Source: Caulobacter sp. S45
GTDB taxonomy: Bacteria; Pseudomonadota; Alphaproteobacteria; Caulobacterales; Caulobacteraceae
Assembly (NCBI RefSeq): GCF_009765965.1
Contig: NZ_LMUL01000014.1
Coordinates: 1,102,337 to 1,166,336, forward strand
DNA: 64,000 nucleotides
Reading direction: 5' to 3'
Shown: positions 45,671 through 54,886 of the stretch, piece by piece
Numbering within the stretch: position 1 is the stretch's first letter
Layout of the letters: the number at the start of each line of letters is the position of its first letter
Position numbers and translations under genes: made by a program
The notes under the pieces: model-generated
What the model saw: the letters and a program-made list of their open reading frames with translations, nothing else
What the model was told of the DNA's origin: nothing
Database searches by the model: none

Positions 45671-47269
45671 GTGCCCCAACCCAAAGTCCGCCGAGAAATC
45701 GGCCCCCTGGCGCTGATGCTCACAGGCCTCGGTTCGATCATCGGCTCGGGATGGCTGTTCGGGGCCTGGCACACCGCCCAGCTCGCCGGCCCCGGCGCGG
45801 TCTACGCGTGGCTGCTGGGCGCGGCGATCATCGCCATCATCGCCCTGGCCTTCTCCGAGCTGGGCGCCATGTTCCCCGAGAGCGGGGGCATGGTGCGCTA
45901 CGGCTACTATTCCCACGGCTCGCTGGTGGGCTTCATCGCCGGCTGGGCCAACTGGATCGCCATCGTCTCGGTGATCCCGGTCGAGGCCGAGGCCTCGGTC
46001 CAGTACATGGCCTCATGGCCCTACGCCTGGGCGCATCATCTCTATGTCGGCCAGGAGCTCAGCCCGCCGGGACTGGCGCTCGCCGGCCTGCTGGTGATCG
46101 GCTATTTCCTGCTGAACTACTGGGGCGTGAAGCTCTACATCCTCACCAACGGGGCGATCACCGCCTTCAAGCTGGTAGTGCCGGCGGCCACAGGGATCGC
46201 GCTGATCGCAGCGGGTTTCCACCCCGGCAATTTCAGCGTCGGCCTGCACCCCGGCCACTCGGCCCTGAACATCTCCGCCATCCTGGCCGCCACCGCCACC
46301 AGCGGCATCGTGTTCAGCTTCAACGGCTTCCAGAGCCCGATCAACATGGCCGGCGAGGCGCGCAATCCGGGGCGCAACGTGCCGCTGGGCGTGTTCGGCT
46401 CGATCTTCCTGGCGACGATCATTTACGTGCTGCTGCAAGTGGCCTTCGTCGGCGCCACCCCGCCCGCCATGCTGAAGAACGGCTGGGCCGCGGTGAACTT
46501 CTCCTCGCCCTTCGCCCAACTGGCCTTCGCGCTGAACCTGAACTGGCTGGCGCTGCTGCTCTACGCCGACGCCTTCATCAGCCCCAGCGGCACCGGCGCC
46601 ACCTACACCGCCACCACAGCGCGGATGATCTTCGCCATGGAGCGTAGCGGCGCCCTGCCCAAGATCTTCGGACACATCCACACCGCCTCCGGCGCGCCGC
46701 GCCCGGCGATGTGGCTGAACCTGGCGGTCTCGTTCCTGTTCCTGATCTTCTTCCGGGGCTGGGGATCGCTGGCCGGGGTGATCTCGGTGGCCTGCATCAT
46801 CTCTTACCTGGCCGGTCCGGTCAGCGTGGCCGCCCTGCGCCGCACCGCGCCGGACATGAAGCGTCCGCTTCGCACCCCGGCGCTGAAGTTCACCGCCGGG
46901 GCCGCCTTCGTGCTGTCGACCCTGCTGCTGTACTGGGCGCGATGGCCGCTGACGGGCGAGGTGCTGTTGCTGATCCTGATCGCCGCGCCGATCTACATCT
47001 GGGCCGAGATGAAGGCCGGCTGGCGCGACTTCGGCCGCCACCTGCACGCGGCCTGGTGGCTGGTGGTCTACCTGCCGGCCCTGGCGCTGGTCTCGTTCCT
47101 CGGCAGCCGCCAGTTCGGCGGGATCGGCCTGCTGCCGTTCGGCTTCGATCTAGTTCTGGTGGCGCTGATCGGTCTGGGCTTCTTCGTCTGGGGCGTGCGG
47201 TCGGGCTGGCGGACCCCGGCCCTGGAACTGCACGAGAGCGGCAAGGACGATGTCGAGGCGCTGATCTGA
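45671..47269 (+). CDS. APC-family amino acid/polyamine permease
   Basis: A 532-residue transporter with about 12-14 helices. Helix 1 has the unwound substrate-binding segment GLGSIIGSGWLFG and later segments read ALAFSELGAMFPESGG, both hallmarks of the APC superfamily. It starts with GTG at 45671, with GGAG 5 bases before it; upstream in-frame codons give only Arg-rich sequence. Substrate is probably an amino acid or amine, not assignable further. No metabolic gene is adjacent. Confidence 0.9.
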   Translation: MPQPKVRREIGPLALMLTGLGSIIGSGWLFGAWHTAQLAGPGAVYAWLLGAAIIAIIALAFSELGAMFPESGGMVRYGYYSHGSLVGFIAGWANWIAIVSVIPVEAEASVQYMASWPYAWAHHLYVGQELSPPGLALAGLLVIGYFLLNYWGVKLYILTNGAITAFKLVVPAATGIALIAAGFHPGNFSVGLHPGHSALNISAILAATATSGIVFSFNGFQSPINMAGEARNPGRNVPLGVFGSIFLATIIYVLLQVAFVGATPPAMLKNGWAAVNFSSPFAQLAFALNLNWLALLLYADAFISPSGTGATYTATTARMIFAMERSGALPKIFGHIHTASGAPRPAMWLNLAVSFLFLIFFRGWGSLAGVISVACIISYLAGPVSVAALRRTAPDMKRPLRTPALKFTAGAAFVLSTLLLYWARWPLTGEVLLLILIAAPIYIWAEMKAGWRDFGRHLHAAWWLVVYLPALALVSFLGSRQFGGIGLLPFGFDLVLVALIGLGFFVWGVRSGWRTPALELHESGKDDVEALI

Positions 47270-47276
47270 AATGGCG

Positions 47277-47381
47277 TGCGTGCTTCGAGACGCGCTACGC
47301 TCCTCAGCATGACGAAGGTTTTTGGAGTCCGCCTACATACGCCATCCTGAGGAGCCCCGAAGGGGCGTCTCAAAGGACGCA
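47277..47381. repeat. Family B repeat pair (inverted)
   Basis: Left unit TGCGTGCTTCGAGACGCGC to CTCCTCAGCATGACG; right unit from 47341 (CCATCCTGAGGAGC) with the GCCCCGAAGGGGC hairpin and ending CAAAGGACGCA. Between two convergent genes; it reaches 7 bases from the protease stop. Confidence 0.88.
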
Positions 47382-47387
47382 CAACGC

Positions 47388-47915
47388 TTACGGCCGCAGG
47401 ATCAGCGCGCCGGGCGTGGCCTCGAACCTGGATAGTCGGCCGAGATAGCTCATGCCCAACAACGAAGCGGTGAGCCCGTCGTGGATCACCACCGCAGGCA
47501 CCCGCTCCACCCGCGCGCCGGACACCGAGACGTAGTCCAGCTCCACCCTGGCCGCGTGGGTGACGCCGTTGGCGGTGTTCATCGGCGCATCGTATTTCAG
47601 GTTCGCCGCATCCAGTCCCAGCCGTTGAGCGTCGGCGGGGGTCAGGGCCACCTCGGTGGCGCCGGTGTCGATCAGGCAATGGATCCAGTGGCCGTTCACC
47701 TCGGCCTCGGCCCAGTAGTGACCGTCGCGCGCCTTGGACACTTCGGCGTCCGAGGACGGTGTCGTCGGCTCGTCGGATACGAGCTGGGCGGAAGCGACCC
47801 GCATGACCGGGGCCTGCGCCGCCTCCGCGCGCGCGCCGCTCATCTTCATGATTTCCTGGGCCGCGCCGAGCGAGATGGCCACGGCGATCGCCAGGATCAC
47901 CAAGTGCTTGAACAT
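47388..47915 (-). CDS. Membrane-anchored retropepsin-like aspartic protease
   Basis: A 175-residue protein of the clan AA family (TIGR02281 type). An N-terminal helix (about 4-19) anchors it, a linker of about 40 residues follows, then a single-lobe aspartyl protease domain with active-site IDTGATEVAL (Asp83) and the typical later segment SLLGMSYLGRLSRFE. Retropepsins work as dimers, so this one should dimerise at the membrane, facing the periplasm. Substrate unknown. It is divergent from the ABC exporter gene. Confidence 0.9.
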   Translation of the reverse strand: MFKHLVILAIAVAISLGAAQEIMKMSGARAEAAQAPVMRVASAQLVSDEPTTPSSDAEVSKARDGHYWAEAEVNGHWIHCLIDTGATEVALTPADAQRLGLDAANLKYDAPMNTANGVTHAARVELDYVSVSGARVERVPAVVIHDGLTASLLGMSYLGRLSRFEATPGALILRP

Positions 47916-48048
47916 CGCAACGCACTCATCCGCCGCTACGCCGGCCTATCTGCAAGCTACGGCATCTCGCTTTGCAACAGATGAATCGCACGCCAAAAAC
48001 TTGAAGCCGAACTCGCCCTGAAGGCGAAGCTCGCCTATCTGCAGTCCC

Positions 48049-49845
48049 ATGGACGATCCGGAGAGCAACGAAGGGACAGAGCGCAGGTCGCGAGCGCTAT
48101 CCAACTGGCAGGTGATGCGCTTCATCGCCGCCCGCTGGGTGCAGCGGCCCCAGCGCTTCTTCGCCATGATCGGCTTCATGCTGGCCGGCACGCTGTGCGA
48201 CCTGTCGATCCCCTGGGCGGCGGGCGGCCTGATCGAGGCGGTGTCGCGTCCGGCGCAGGTGACAACCCAGGCGTGGCGGGCCTGGGCGATGCTGTCGCTG
48301 CTGTATCTGGGCTTCTACGCCCTGCGCACGGTCGGGTTCCGGCTGATGAACACCTTCGCCGCCCGCAACATGGAGGAGCTGACCAACGCCGCCTTCGCCA
48401 AGGTGCAGTCCTTCTCGTCGGACTGGTACGCCGACACCTTCGCCGGCGCCACCGTACGGCGGGTCAGCCGCGCCATGCAGGGCTACGACGCCGCGTCGGA
48501 CGCCATCTTCCTGATGCTGGGGCCGAGCCTGATCGTGCTGTTCGGGCTGGCGGTGTCGATGTCGCTGCGCTGGCCGCTGGCGGGGCTGTTCTGCGGGGCG
48601 GTGGTGGTGCTGTTCATGAGCTACAACCTGGTTGTCGCCGCCCGCTTCATCCGCCCGGTGAACCTGAAGTCCAATGCGCTGGACACCCAGATCGGCGCCT
48701 CGCTGGCCGACGCCATCGGCGGGAATGCGGTGGTCAAGAGCTTCGGAGCCGAGGACCGCGAGACCGCCCGCTTCGCCAGGGTCACCGCCGCCTGGCGCAG
48801 CGCCACCATCCGCACCTGGAACACCTTCGCCTGGGCGGGCGTCGGCCAGAACGCGCTGCTGATGCTGCTCCAGGCCGGGCTGACGGGGATGCTGGTCTGG
48901 GCCTGGGCGCACGGGCGGGCGACGCCGGGCGACGTGGGCTTCGCCATCACCTCGTTCATGCTGATGAGCGGCTATATGAGGAACTTCTCCGAGACCGCCC
49001 GCCAACTCCAGCGCGGGCTGGACGACGTGCTGGACGTCGCCGCCTACATGAAGACCGAGCCTGAGGTGGCCGACGCGCCGGACGCCCCCGCCTTCCACCC
49101 ACCGGCCGACGGGCCCCGCGGCGGGATCGTGTTCGACCGGGTGAGCTTCCGCTATCGCGGCGCGCCGACGCCGCTCTACGACCGGTTCTCACTGCAGATC
49201 GCACCGGGCGAACGGGTGGCGCTGGTCGGGCCGACGGGAGCCGGCAAGTCCACCTTCGTCAAGCTGATCCAGCGCCTCTACGACCTGGAGGGCGGTCGCA
49301 TCCTGATCGACGGGACCGACATCGCCGGGGTGACCCAGTCCTCGCTGCGCCAGGCGATCGCCCTGGTCCCGCAGGACCCGGCGCTGTTCCACCGCAGCCT
49401 GGCCGAGAACATCGCCTATGGCCAACCCGACGCGACCATGGACGAGATCATCGCCGCCGCTCGGCGCGCCCGCGCCCATGACTTCATCCTGCGCCTGCCC
49501 AAGGGCTACGACACGCCGGTGGGCGAGCGGGGCGTGAAGCTGTCCGGCGGCGAGCGCCAGCGGGTGGCGATCGCGCGCGCCTTCCTGGCCGACGCGCCGA
49601 TCCTGGTGCTGGACGAGGCCACCTCCTCGCTGGACGTGGAGACCGAGCGCCAGGTCCAGGCCGCCAGCGAGGCGCTGATGGCCGGACGCACCACCATCAT
49701 CATCGCCCATCGCCTCTCCACCATCCGCACCGCCGACCGCATCCTGGTGTTCCAGGAAGGCCGTGTGATCGAGGAGGGCGGCCATGGCGAACTCGTCGCG
49801 CGCGGCGGAGCCTATGCGCGGCTGAACGCGCTTACGGGCGCGTAA
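48049..49845 (+). CDS. ABC exporter half-transporter (MsbA-like fusion of TM and ATPase)
   Basis: A 598-residue protein with six membrane helices (about 35-310) followed by an ATPase domain: Walker A GPTGAGKST at 394-402, signature LSGGE at 498-502, Walker B ILVLDEATSSLD. It works as a dimer and exports a lipid, peptide or drug. The substrate is open; the fold is shared by MsbA and drug exporters. Standalone gene without visible partner. Confidence 0.92.
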   Translation: MDDPESNEGTERRSRALSNWQVMRFIAARWVQRPQRFFAMIGFMLAGTLCDLSIPWAAGGLIEAVSRPAQVTTQAWRAWAMLSLLYLGFYALRTVGFRLMNTFAARNMEELTNAAFAKVQSFSSDWYADTFAGATVRRVSRAMQGYDAASDAIFLMLGPSLIVLFGLAVSMSLRWPLAGLFCGAVVVLFMSYNLVVAARFIRPVNLKSNALDTQIGASLADAIGGNAVVKSFGAEDRETARFARVTAAWRSATIRTWNTFAWAGVGQNALLMLLQAGLTGMLVWAWAHGRATPGDVGFAITSFMLMSGYMRNFSETARQLQRGLDDVLDVAAYMKTEPEVADAPDAPAFHPPADGPRGGIVFDRVSFRYRGAPTPLYDRFSLQIAPGERVALVGPTGAGKSTFVKLIQRLYDLEGGRILIDGTDIAGVTQSSLRQAIALVPQDPALFHRSLAENIAYGQPDATMDEIIAAARRARAHDFILRLPKGYDTPVGERGVKLSGGERQRVAIARAFLADAPILVLDEATSSLDVETERQVQAASEALMAGRTTIIIAHRLSTIRTADRILVFQEGRVIEEGGHGELVARGGAYARLNALTGA

Positions 49846-50006
49846 CACCTCCGCAATTCAATTTTAGATTGCATTGACACACCGTGACTTTAGGGCCGCA
49901 GACACCGACGCTTGTGTGCAACGCAGCAAAGTCCTATCCATGAATCAGAGATATGACGGCAGCACTGCGCAAAGATGGCGCTGTCGGGCCATTTCGAGGC
50001 AGGTGC

Positions 50007-50885
50007 ATGGCGGAGATCAAGACGGTCGGCGTCGTCGGCGCAGGGCAGATGGGCGCCGGGATCGCTCAGGTCTGTGCGATGGCTGGCTATGACGTCCGAC
50101 TGCACGATGTCGTCGGCGAGCGGGTGGATGTCGCCCTCGCCCTGGTCGGCAAGAACCTGGAGCGGCAGGCCGCCAAGGGCTCGATCGAGCCCGGTCAGGT
50201 CGCCGCCGCCCTGCCCCACATCCACCGCACCGACGATCTGGCCGTGATCGGTATGTGCGACCTGGTGATCGAGGCCACCACCGAGAACGAAGAGATCAAG
50301 AAGGCCGCCCTGCGCAGCCTGGTCCCCCACCTCGGCGCCCACACCCTGCTGTCGTCCAACACCTCGTCGATCTCGATCACCCGTCTGGCCTCGGCCACCG
50401 ACCGGCCCGAGCGCTTCATCGGCCTGCATTTCATGTACCCAGCTCCGGTGATGAAGCTGGTCGAGATCATCCGTGGCATCGCCACCGACACCGACACCTA
50501 CGAGACGGTCGTCGCCTTCGCCAAGTCGCTGGGCAAGACCACCGCCAACGCCGAGGACTTCCCGGCCTTCATCGTCAACCGGGTCATCGCGCCGATGATC
50601 AACGAGGCGGTCTACACCCTGTACGAGGGCGTCGGCACGGTGGACGCCATCGACACCGCCATGAAGCTGGGCGCCAACCATCCCATGGGGCCGCTGGAGC
50701 TCGGCGACTTCATCGGCCTGGACACCGTGCTGGCGATCATGAACGTGCTGTACGAGGGCTTGGCGGATTCCAAGTACCGGCCCTGCCCGTTGCTGGTGAA
50801 GTACGTCGAGGCCGGTTGGCTCGGTCGCAAGACCGGCCGGGGCTTCTACGACTATCGCGGCGAGACGCCCGTCCCTACGCGCTGA
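50007..50885 (+). CDS. 3-hydroxybutyryl-CoA dehydrogenase
   Basis: A 292-residue NAD-dependent enzyme reversibly oxidising 3-hydroxyacyl-CoA to 3-ketoacyl-CoA. NAD loop VVGAGQMGAGIAQ with GAGQMG at 11-16; catalytic His141 (GLHFMYPAP) paired with Glu153, plus Ser117 and the following NTSS; C-terminal helical domain with FIVNRVIAPMINEAV and NHPMGPLELGDFIGLD. It serves butanoate, polyhydroxybutyrate or short-chain beta-oxidation. GAGGCAGG precedes the ATG; an in-frame start at 49953 would add an unconserved leader. Confidence 0.95.
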   Translation: MAEIKTVGVVGAGQMGAGIAQVCAMAGYDVRLHDVVGERVDVALALVGKNLERQAAKGSIEPGQVAAALPHIHRTDDLAVIGMCDLVIEATTENEEIKKAALRSLVPHLGAHTLLSSNTSSISITRLASATDRPERFIGLHFMYPAPVMKLVEIIRGIATDTDTYETVVAFAKSLGKTTANAEDFPAFIVNRVIAPMINEAVYTLYEGVGTVDAIDTAMKLGANHPMGPLELGDFIGLDTVLAIMNVLYEGLADSKYRPCPLLVKYVEAGWLGRKTGRGFYDYRGETPVPTR

Positions 50886-50923
50886 TCCGCGCGTTTTCCT
50901 AGCTCGAACCCGGACCTGTCGCC

Positions 50924-51874
50924 GTGCTCGTCGTCGAGAAGGTGCTGCCCTTCTTCCTGATCATGATCGTCGGCGCCGTCATGGCGCGGGCGAAGTTGAT
51001 CGATGAGAACGGCGTGCTGGGCCTGTCACGCTACGTCTACTGGATCGGCTTCCCCACCCTGCTGATCCACGGCCTGGGCGCGGCCCATCCGCCCTCGCCG
51101 CAGGTGCTCAAGGGCCTGCTGGGCTACGGCCTGGGCGCGGTGATCCCGTTCCTGCTGGCGGCGTTGATCGCGCGATGGGCCAGGTGGTCGACCAATGTCC
51201 AGGCCGGGCTGCCCATGTGCGCGGGCCTCGGCAACACCGGCTTCCTGGGGCTTCCCCTGGTCGCCTCGCTGCTGGGACCTACGGCGGCGGGCTGGGCCGC
51301 CGCCATCGTCGCCATCGACTGGGTGGTGATGGCCACCCTCTCCGGCATGGCCCTGCACCGCGCCACCCCCAAGGGTCAGGCGGCCGGCTCGGGCGCAAAC
51401 AGCCTGCTGAAGGCCCTGGCCTATGGCCTGCTCAACCCCATCGTGGCGGGCGCGGCGATCGGCGTGGCGCAGATGCTGGTCGGCTGGCGTTGGCCGACGC
51501 CGGTGGATCAGGCGATCACGACCTGCGCGATCAGCGCCACGGCGGTAGGTTTGGTCGCCCTCGGCGCCACCCTGGCGGCCCGACGCGCGCCGGACCAGCC
51601 CAAGCGCCAGGGCGCGCCGATCTGGATCGCGGTCGGGCTGAAGCTGCTGATCGGCCCCGCCTGCGTGGCGGTGGCGACCACCCTGATCGGGGCCCCCACA
51701 GCCTTCCGCGCCGCCGCCATCCTGATGGCCGCCTGCCCCACCGCCGTCACCGTATTCGTCCAGGCCCGCAGCGCCGGCGTATTCGCCGAGGGCTCGGCGC
51801 GGGTGGTGGCGATCTCCACGTTGATTTCGGCGCTGACCCTGACGGTGCTGGCCTCCGCGCTCACGCACGGCTGA
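50924..51874 (+). CDS. AEC (auxin efflux carrier) family transporter
   Basis: A 316-residue membrane protein with about ten helices in two inverted halves. The helix containing GLGNTGFLGLPLV is the conserved crossover region of the family, and ALTLTVLASAL is the usual last helix. It starts with GTG, 38 bases after the dehydrogenase stop, and may be co-transcribed. Bacterial members export malate, malonate or similar carboxylates; the substrate here is unknown. Confidence 0.88.
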   Translation: MLVVEKVLPFFLIMIVGAVMARAKLIDENGVLGLSRYVYWIGFPTLLIHGLGAAHPPSPQVLKGLLGYGLGAVIPFLLAALIARWARWSTNVQAGLPMCAGLGNTGFLGLPLVASLLGPTAAGWAAAIVAIDWVVMATLSGMALHRATPKGQAAGSGANSLLKALAYGLLNPIVAGAAIGVAQMLVGWRWPTPVDQAITTCAISATAVGLVALGATLAARRAPDQPKRQGAPIWIAVGLKLLIGPACVAVATTLIGAPTAFRAAAILMAACPTAVTVFVQARSAGVFAEGSARVVAISTLISALTLTVLASALTHG

Positions 51875-51896
51875 GCCCGTCGGCTCGGCCCGCCCG

Positions 51897-52427
51897 TCAG
51901 GGCGCCGCCGCCCCCGTCTCCAGATAACGCTTGTAGCGCTTGAGTTGTTCGCCGAGCACCGCGTCGACCGGCGCCGCAAAGGTCTCGGCGTTGGCGCGGG
52001 CGAAGCCGCTCACGATGTAGGACAGGGTGATCTCGGTCCCACCGGCGGTCGGCTTGAAGGACCAGGTCATCACCCCGTCCGCGCCCTCGCCCTGCAGCGG
52101 TCCCAGCGCGCCGCGCAGGCGTAGAAGATGGTCGGGCTGGCTCATCACCACCAGCATCCATCCGACCGCCCCGCCGTCCTTCAGCTTCTCGCAAAGGCAG
52201 GCGCCGATATGGGTCTCGAGGCTGAGGTTGGCGGCGTCGCCCGACAGGCTGTGCTCGCCGCTCCACCAGCGCCCGATCTGGTTCAGGCCAGCATAGGCCT
52301 TGGCCGGCGCGACATTCACCACTGCGGTGTCCACCACGATGAACCCCTGCGGGTTCTGGCTCTTGACCTCGGCGGCGCACGGCCCCGCCAGCGCCAGACC
52401 CAATGCAAGCGCGACAAAACCCTTCAT
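51897..52427 (-). CDS. Secreted SRPBCC-fold protein
   Basis: A 176-residue protein with a signal peptide (cleavage near CAA-E at 19). The mature part has the START/SRPBCC (polyketide cyclase-like) pattern: a first strand VDTAVVNVAPAKAYAGLNQIGRWW, a wide hydrophobic pocket region and the long C-terminal helix LGEQLKRYKRYLET. The fold binds hydrophobic ligands. Exported SRPBCC proteins are not common, function unknown. GGAGGG lies 6 bases before the ATG at 52427. Confidence 0.82.
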   Translation of the reverse strand: MKGFVALALGLALAGPCAAEVKSQNPQGFIVVDTAVVNVAPAKAYAGLNQIGRWWSGEHSLSGDAANLSLETHIGACLCEKLKDGGAVGWMLVVMSQPDHLLRLRGALGPLQGEGADGVMTWSFKPTAGGTEITLSYIVSGFARANAETFAAPVDAVLGEQLKRYKRYLETGAAAP

Positions 52428-52493
52428 CCGCGTCCCTCCAAACAGCCTCCAGGAGGTTAACACGAGCAACGAAAACCGTCAGACCGTGCAGCC

Positions 52494-53255
52494 CTATCCC
52501 TTGAACACGTCCTTGGCCGCGCGCACCGCCGCGAACGCCGCCACCGGATCGTCGGCCGGCGCGCCGACCGCCGCCGCCAGCAGCGGGGCGCGCAGGAAGG
52601 GGTTGGCGGCCTTCTCGGCCCCGATGGTGGTGGGCACCGTGGGTTGGTCGGCCGCGCGGGCGGCGAACACCTGGTCGGCCCGCACCCGGATCGCTTCGCC
52701 CTGGTCCACCGACAGGGCGAAGCGGGCGTTGGCGGCGGTGTATTCGTGGGCGCAGTAGACCTTCACCGCATCGGGCAGGGCCGCCAGCTTAGACAGGCTG
52801 TCCCACATCATCGCCGGCGTGCCTTCGAACAGCCGCCCGCAGCCCAGCGCGAACAAGGTGTCGCCGACGAACACCACCTGATCCGCCTGATCGTAATAGC
52901 TGACGTGCTCGGCGGTATGGCCGCGGGTGTCGATCACCCGGAACGTGGTCTCGCCCAGCCGCACCTCGTCACCCTCGCCCACCTGCCGGTCCAGCTCGGA
53001 TATGCGCCGCACCTCGCCTGGCCCGACGATCTCGGCCCCGGTGGCGGCCTTGACCTCGGCGTTGCCGCCGGCATGGTCGGGGTGCCAGTGGGTGTTGAGG
53101 ATCAGCGACAGTTTCCAGCCGCTCGCCTCCAGTTCCCGCAGCACGGCCCCCGCGTCCGGCGTATCGATCGCCGCCGCCAGCCCCGTCGCGCCGTCGCGCA
53201 CCAGGTAGCCGTAATTGTCGGAAAGGCAGGCGAACTGACGGACCTGGATCGGCAT
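52494..53255 (-). CDS. gloB: Hydroxyacylglutathione hydrolase (glyoxalase II)
   Basis: A 253-residue metallo-beta-lactamase-fold enzyme that hydrolyses S-lactoylglutathione, completing methylglyoxal detoxification. The metal motif THWHPDH (residues 55-61) provides two His, Asp60 and His61; further ligands lie in DTRGHTAEHVSYY and CAHEYT. The length and the AANPFLRAP end are typical of GloB. Divergent from a methyltransferase gene. Confidence 0.95.
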   Translation of the reverse strand: MPIQVRQFACLSDNYGYLVRDGATGLAAAIDTPDAGAVLRELEASGWKLSLILNTHWHPDHAGGNAEVKAATGAEIVGPGEVRRISELDRQVGEGDEVRLGETTFRVIDTRGHTAEHVSYYDQADQVVFVGDTLFALGCGRLFEGTPAMMWDSLSKLAALPDAVKVYCAHEYTAANARFALSVDQGEAIRVRADQVFAARAADQPTVPTTIGAEKAANPFLRAPLLAAAVGAPADDPVAAFAAVRAAKDVFKG

Positions 53256-53327
53256 GGCGTTGGGCCTCTCTCTTCGCAGCGCGTGCGCGTGCTTATATAT
53301 CTGGGCTGAAACCTATATTCAGGTCTG

Positions 53328-54101
53328 ATGCGCCGCGACGTTCAACATCTCCGCACCTTCTACGGCGGTCCGCTCGGCCGCGCCACGATCGGCGTGCTCG
53401 GCGACAAACTGGCGGAAGCGTGGGGCTCGGTCAGGGGCCTGGACGTGCTGGGTGTCGGCTACGCCACCCCGTTCCTGGAGCCGTTCCGTGTCGACGCCCG
53501 CCGGGTAGTGGCCGCCATGCCCGCCGGCCAGGGGGTGGACCGCTGGCCGGCCAGCGGGGCCAACCTCGCCTGCCTGTCGGCGGACTTGGCCTTGCCGTTC
53601 CAGAATGCGCTGTTCGACCGGGTGCTACTGACCCACGCCCTGGAGGAGAGCGACGACCCCACCGCGCTGCTGAGCGAGGTGAAGCGGGTGCTGGCGCCTT
53701 CCGGCCGGCTGATCGCGGTGGTGGCCAACCGCAGCGGCCCCTGGGCGCGCACCGAAGCGACGCCCTTCGGCTACGGTCGCCCGTTCTCCCGCACCCAGCT
53801 CGAAGAGGCGGTGCGTGATGCGGGCCTGGAGCCCACCGCCTGGTCGCGCTGCCTGTATCTGCCGCCCCACACCGTCTTCGCCCCCTATGCCGACCCCTTC
53901 GAGCAGGTGGGGGCCAAGCTATGGACGCCGATCTCGGGCCTGATCCTGATGGAGGCGGTGAAGCAGACCTTCGCCGTCAAGCCTCGGGGGGCCGTCGCCC
54001 CGGCTCTGCGCCGCGCCAAGGCGCTCAATCCCGTGCCGGTAGGCGTCGGGGCGCATTCATCCCCTCTCCCCATGCGGGAGAGGGAGGGGCCCATTGCATA
54101 A
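53328..54101 (+). CDS. SAM-dependent methyltransferase, C-terminus encoded by a repeat
   Basis: A 257-residue class I (type 11) methyltransferase. The SAM loop is LDVLGVGYATPFL (38-50); LALPFQNALFDRVLLTHALEESDDPTALLSEVKRVLAPSGRLI forms the later core. Substrate not assignable. The last 14 residues (SSPLPMREREGPIA) are translated from the start of a family C repeat at 54057-54098, and the TAA lies inside it, suggesting that repeat insertion replaced the original end. Divergent from gloB, its position next to that gene is common in Caulobacterales. Confidence 0.83.
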   Translation: MRRDVQHLRTFYGGPLGRATIGVLGDKLAEAWGSVRGLDVLGVGYATPFLEPFRVDARRVVAAMPAGQGVDRWPASGANLACLSADLALPFQNALFDRVLLTHALEESDDPTALLSEVKRVLAPSGRLIAVVANRSGPWARTEATPFGYGRPFSRTQLEEAVRDAGLEPTAWSRCLYLPPHTVFAPYADPFEQVGAKLWTPISGLILMEAVKQTFAVKPRGAVAPALRRAKALNPVPVGVGAHSSPLPMREREGPIA

Positions 54102-54219
54102 GCAATGGGAGGGTGAGGGGTCGACGGACCTCGGCCGCCGCCACAGCAAGACCTCTCAACCTTCCCACGCGTCTATCGACACGCGGGCCCCTTCCTTCTC
54201 CCGCAAGGGGGAGAAGGAA
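54057..54219. repeat. Family C repeat cluster
   Basis: Starts TCATCCCCTCTCCCCATGCG and contains GGGAGAGGGAGGGGCCCATTGC facing GCAATGGGAGGGTGAGGGG (54102-54120), an ATTGC/GCAAT hairpin. A second half at 54153-54219 is its rough reverse complement (CCTTCTCCCGCAAGGGGGAGAAGG). It overlaps the 3' end of the methyltransferase gene and reaches 2 bases from the metW stop. Confidence 0.85.
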
Positions 54220-54220
54220 A

Positions 54221-54886
54221 CTACCCGAACAGATCGCCCCGCTCAGCCGGCTCGGCGGCGTGGCGGGTGCGGCTGAGCAGGAACAGGGCCGATTCGGCGC
54301 GCCAGTTCTCGATCCAGTGGGAGGAATCCATCGGCCGGGCGGGTTCGCCCTCGCGCAGCGCCGCCGCCGCCTCGATCCGCAGGCCCAGGTCGTCGCAGAG
54401 TTCGACAAAGTCGCGCAGGGTGCAGAGGTGGATATTGGGCGTCGCCCACCAGGGCACCGGCAGAGCGTGGGTCTCCGGCATCCGTCCATGCGCCAGCAGT
54501 GAGCACCGCACCCGCCAGTGCCCGAAATTGGGGAACGAGACGATGGCCCGCTCGGCCAGGCGCAGCAGGTCCGACAACACCTGGCGCGGCTGGCGCACCG
54601 CCTGCAGGGTCTGGGACAGGATGGCGTAGTCGAAGGCGTCCGGCGCGAACTCCGCCAGGTCGCGGTCGGCGTCGCCCTGCATCACTGACAGCCCGCGCGC
54701 CAGGCAGGCGCCCACGCCGTCGGCGCTGATCTCCAGCCCGCGCCCGTCGACCTGCTTCTCGCGCCGCAGCAGGTCGAGCAGGTCGCCCTCGCCGCAGCCC
54801 ACGTCCAGCACCCGGGCGCCGGGGCGCACCAGCCGGGCGATCTCGCGGAAGTCTTCCCGTACGGGCAGGTTGGGATCGAGGCTCAT
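54221..54886 (-). CDS. metW: Methionine biosynthesis protein MetW
   Basis: A 221-residue class I methyltransferase-fold protein that works with MetX. The SAM loop is [15 protein letters not shown] (26-40) and MetW-specific text includes [11 protein letters not shown] and [10 protein letters not shown]. MetW forms a complex with MetX and supports its acyltransferase activity. Its ATG overlaps the metX stop by 4 bases (ATGA), so the two are translationally coupled. Confidence 0.95.
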   Translation of the reverse strand: MSLDPNLPVREDFREIARLVRPGARVLDVGCGEGDLLDLLRREKQVDGRGLEISADGVGACLARGLSVMQGDADRDLAEFAPDAFDYAILSQTLQAVRQPRQVLSDLLRLAERAIVSFPNFGHWRVRCSLLAHGRMPETHALPVPWWATPNIHLCTLRDFVELCDDLGLRIEAAAALREGEPARPMDSSHWIENWRAESALFLLSRTRHAAEPAERGDLFG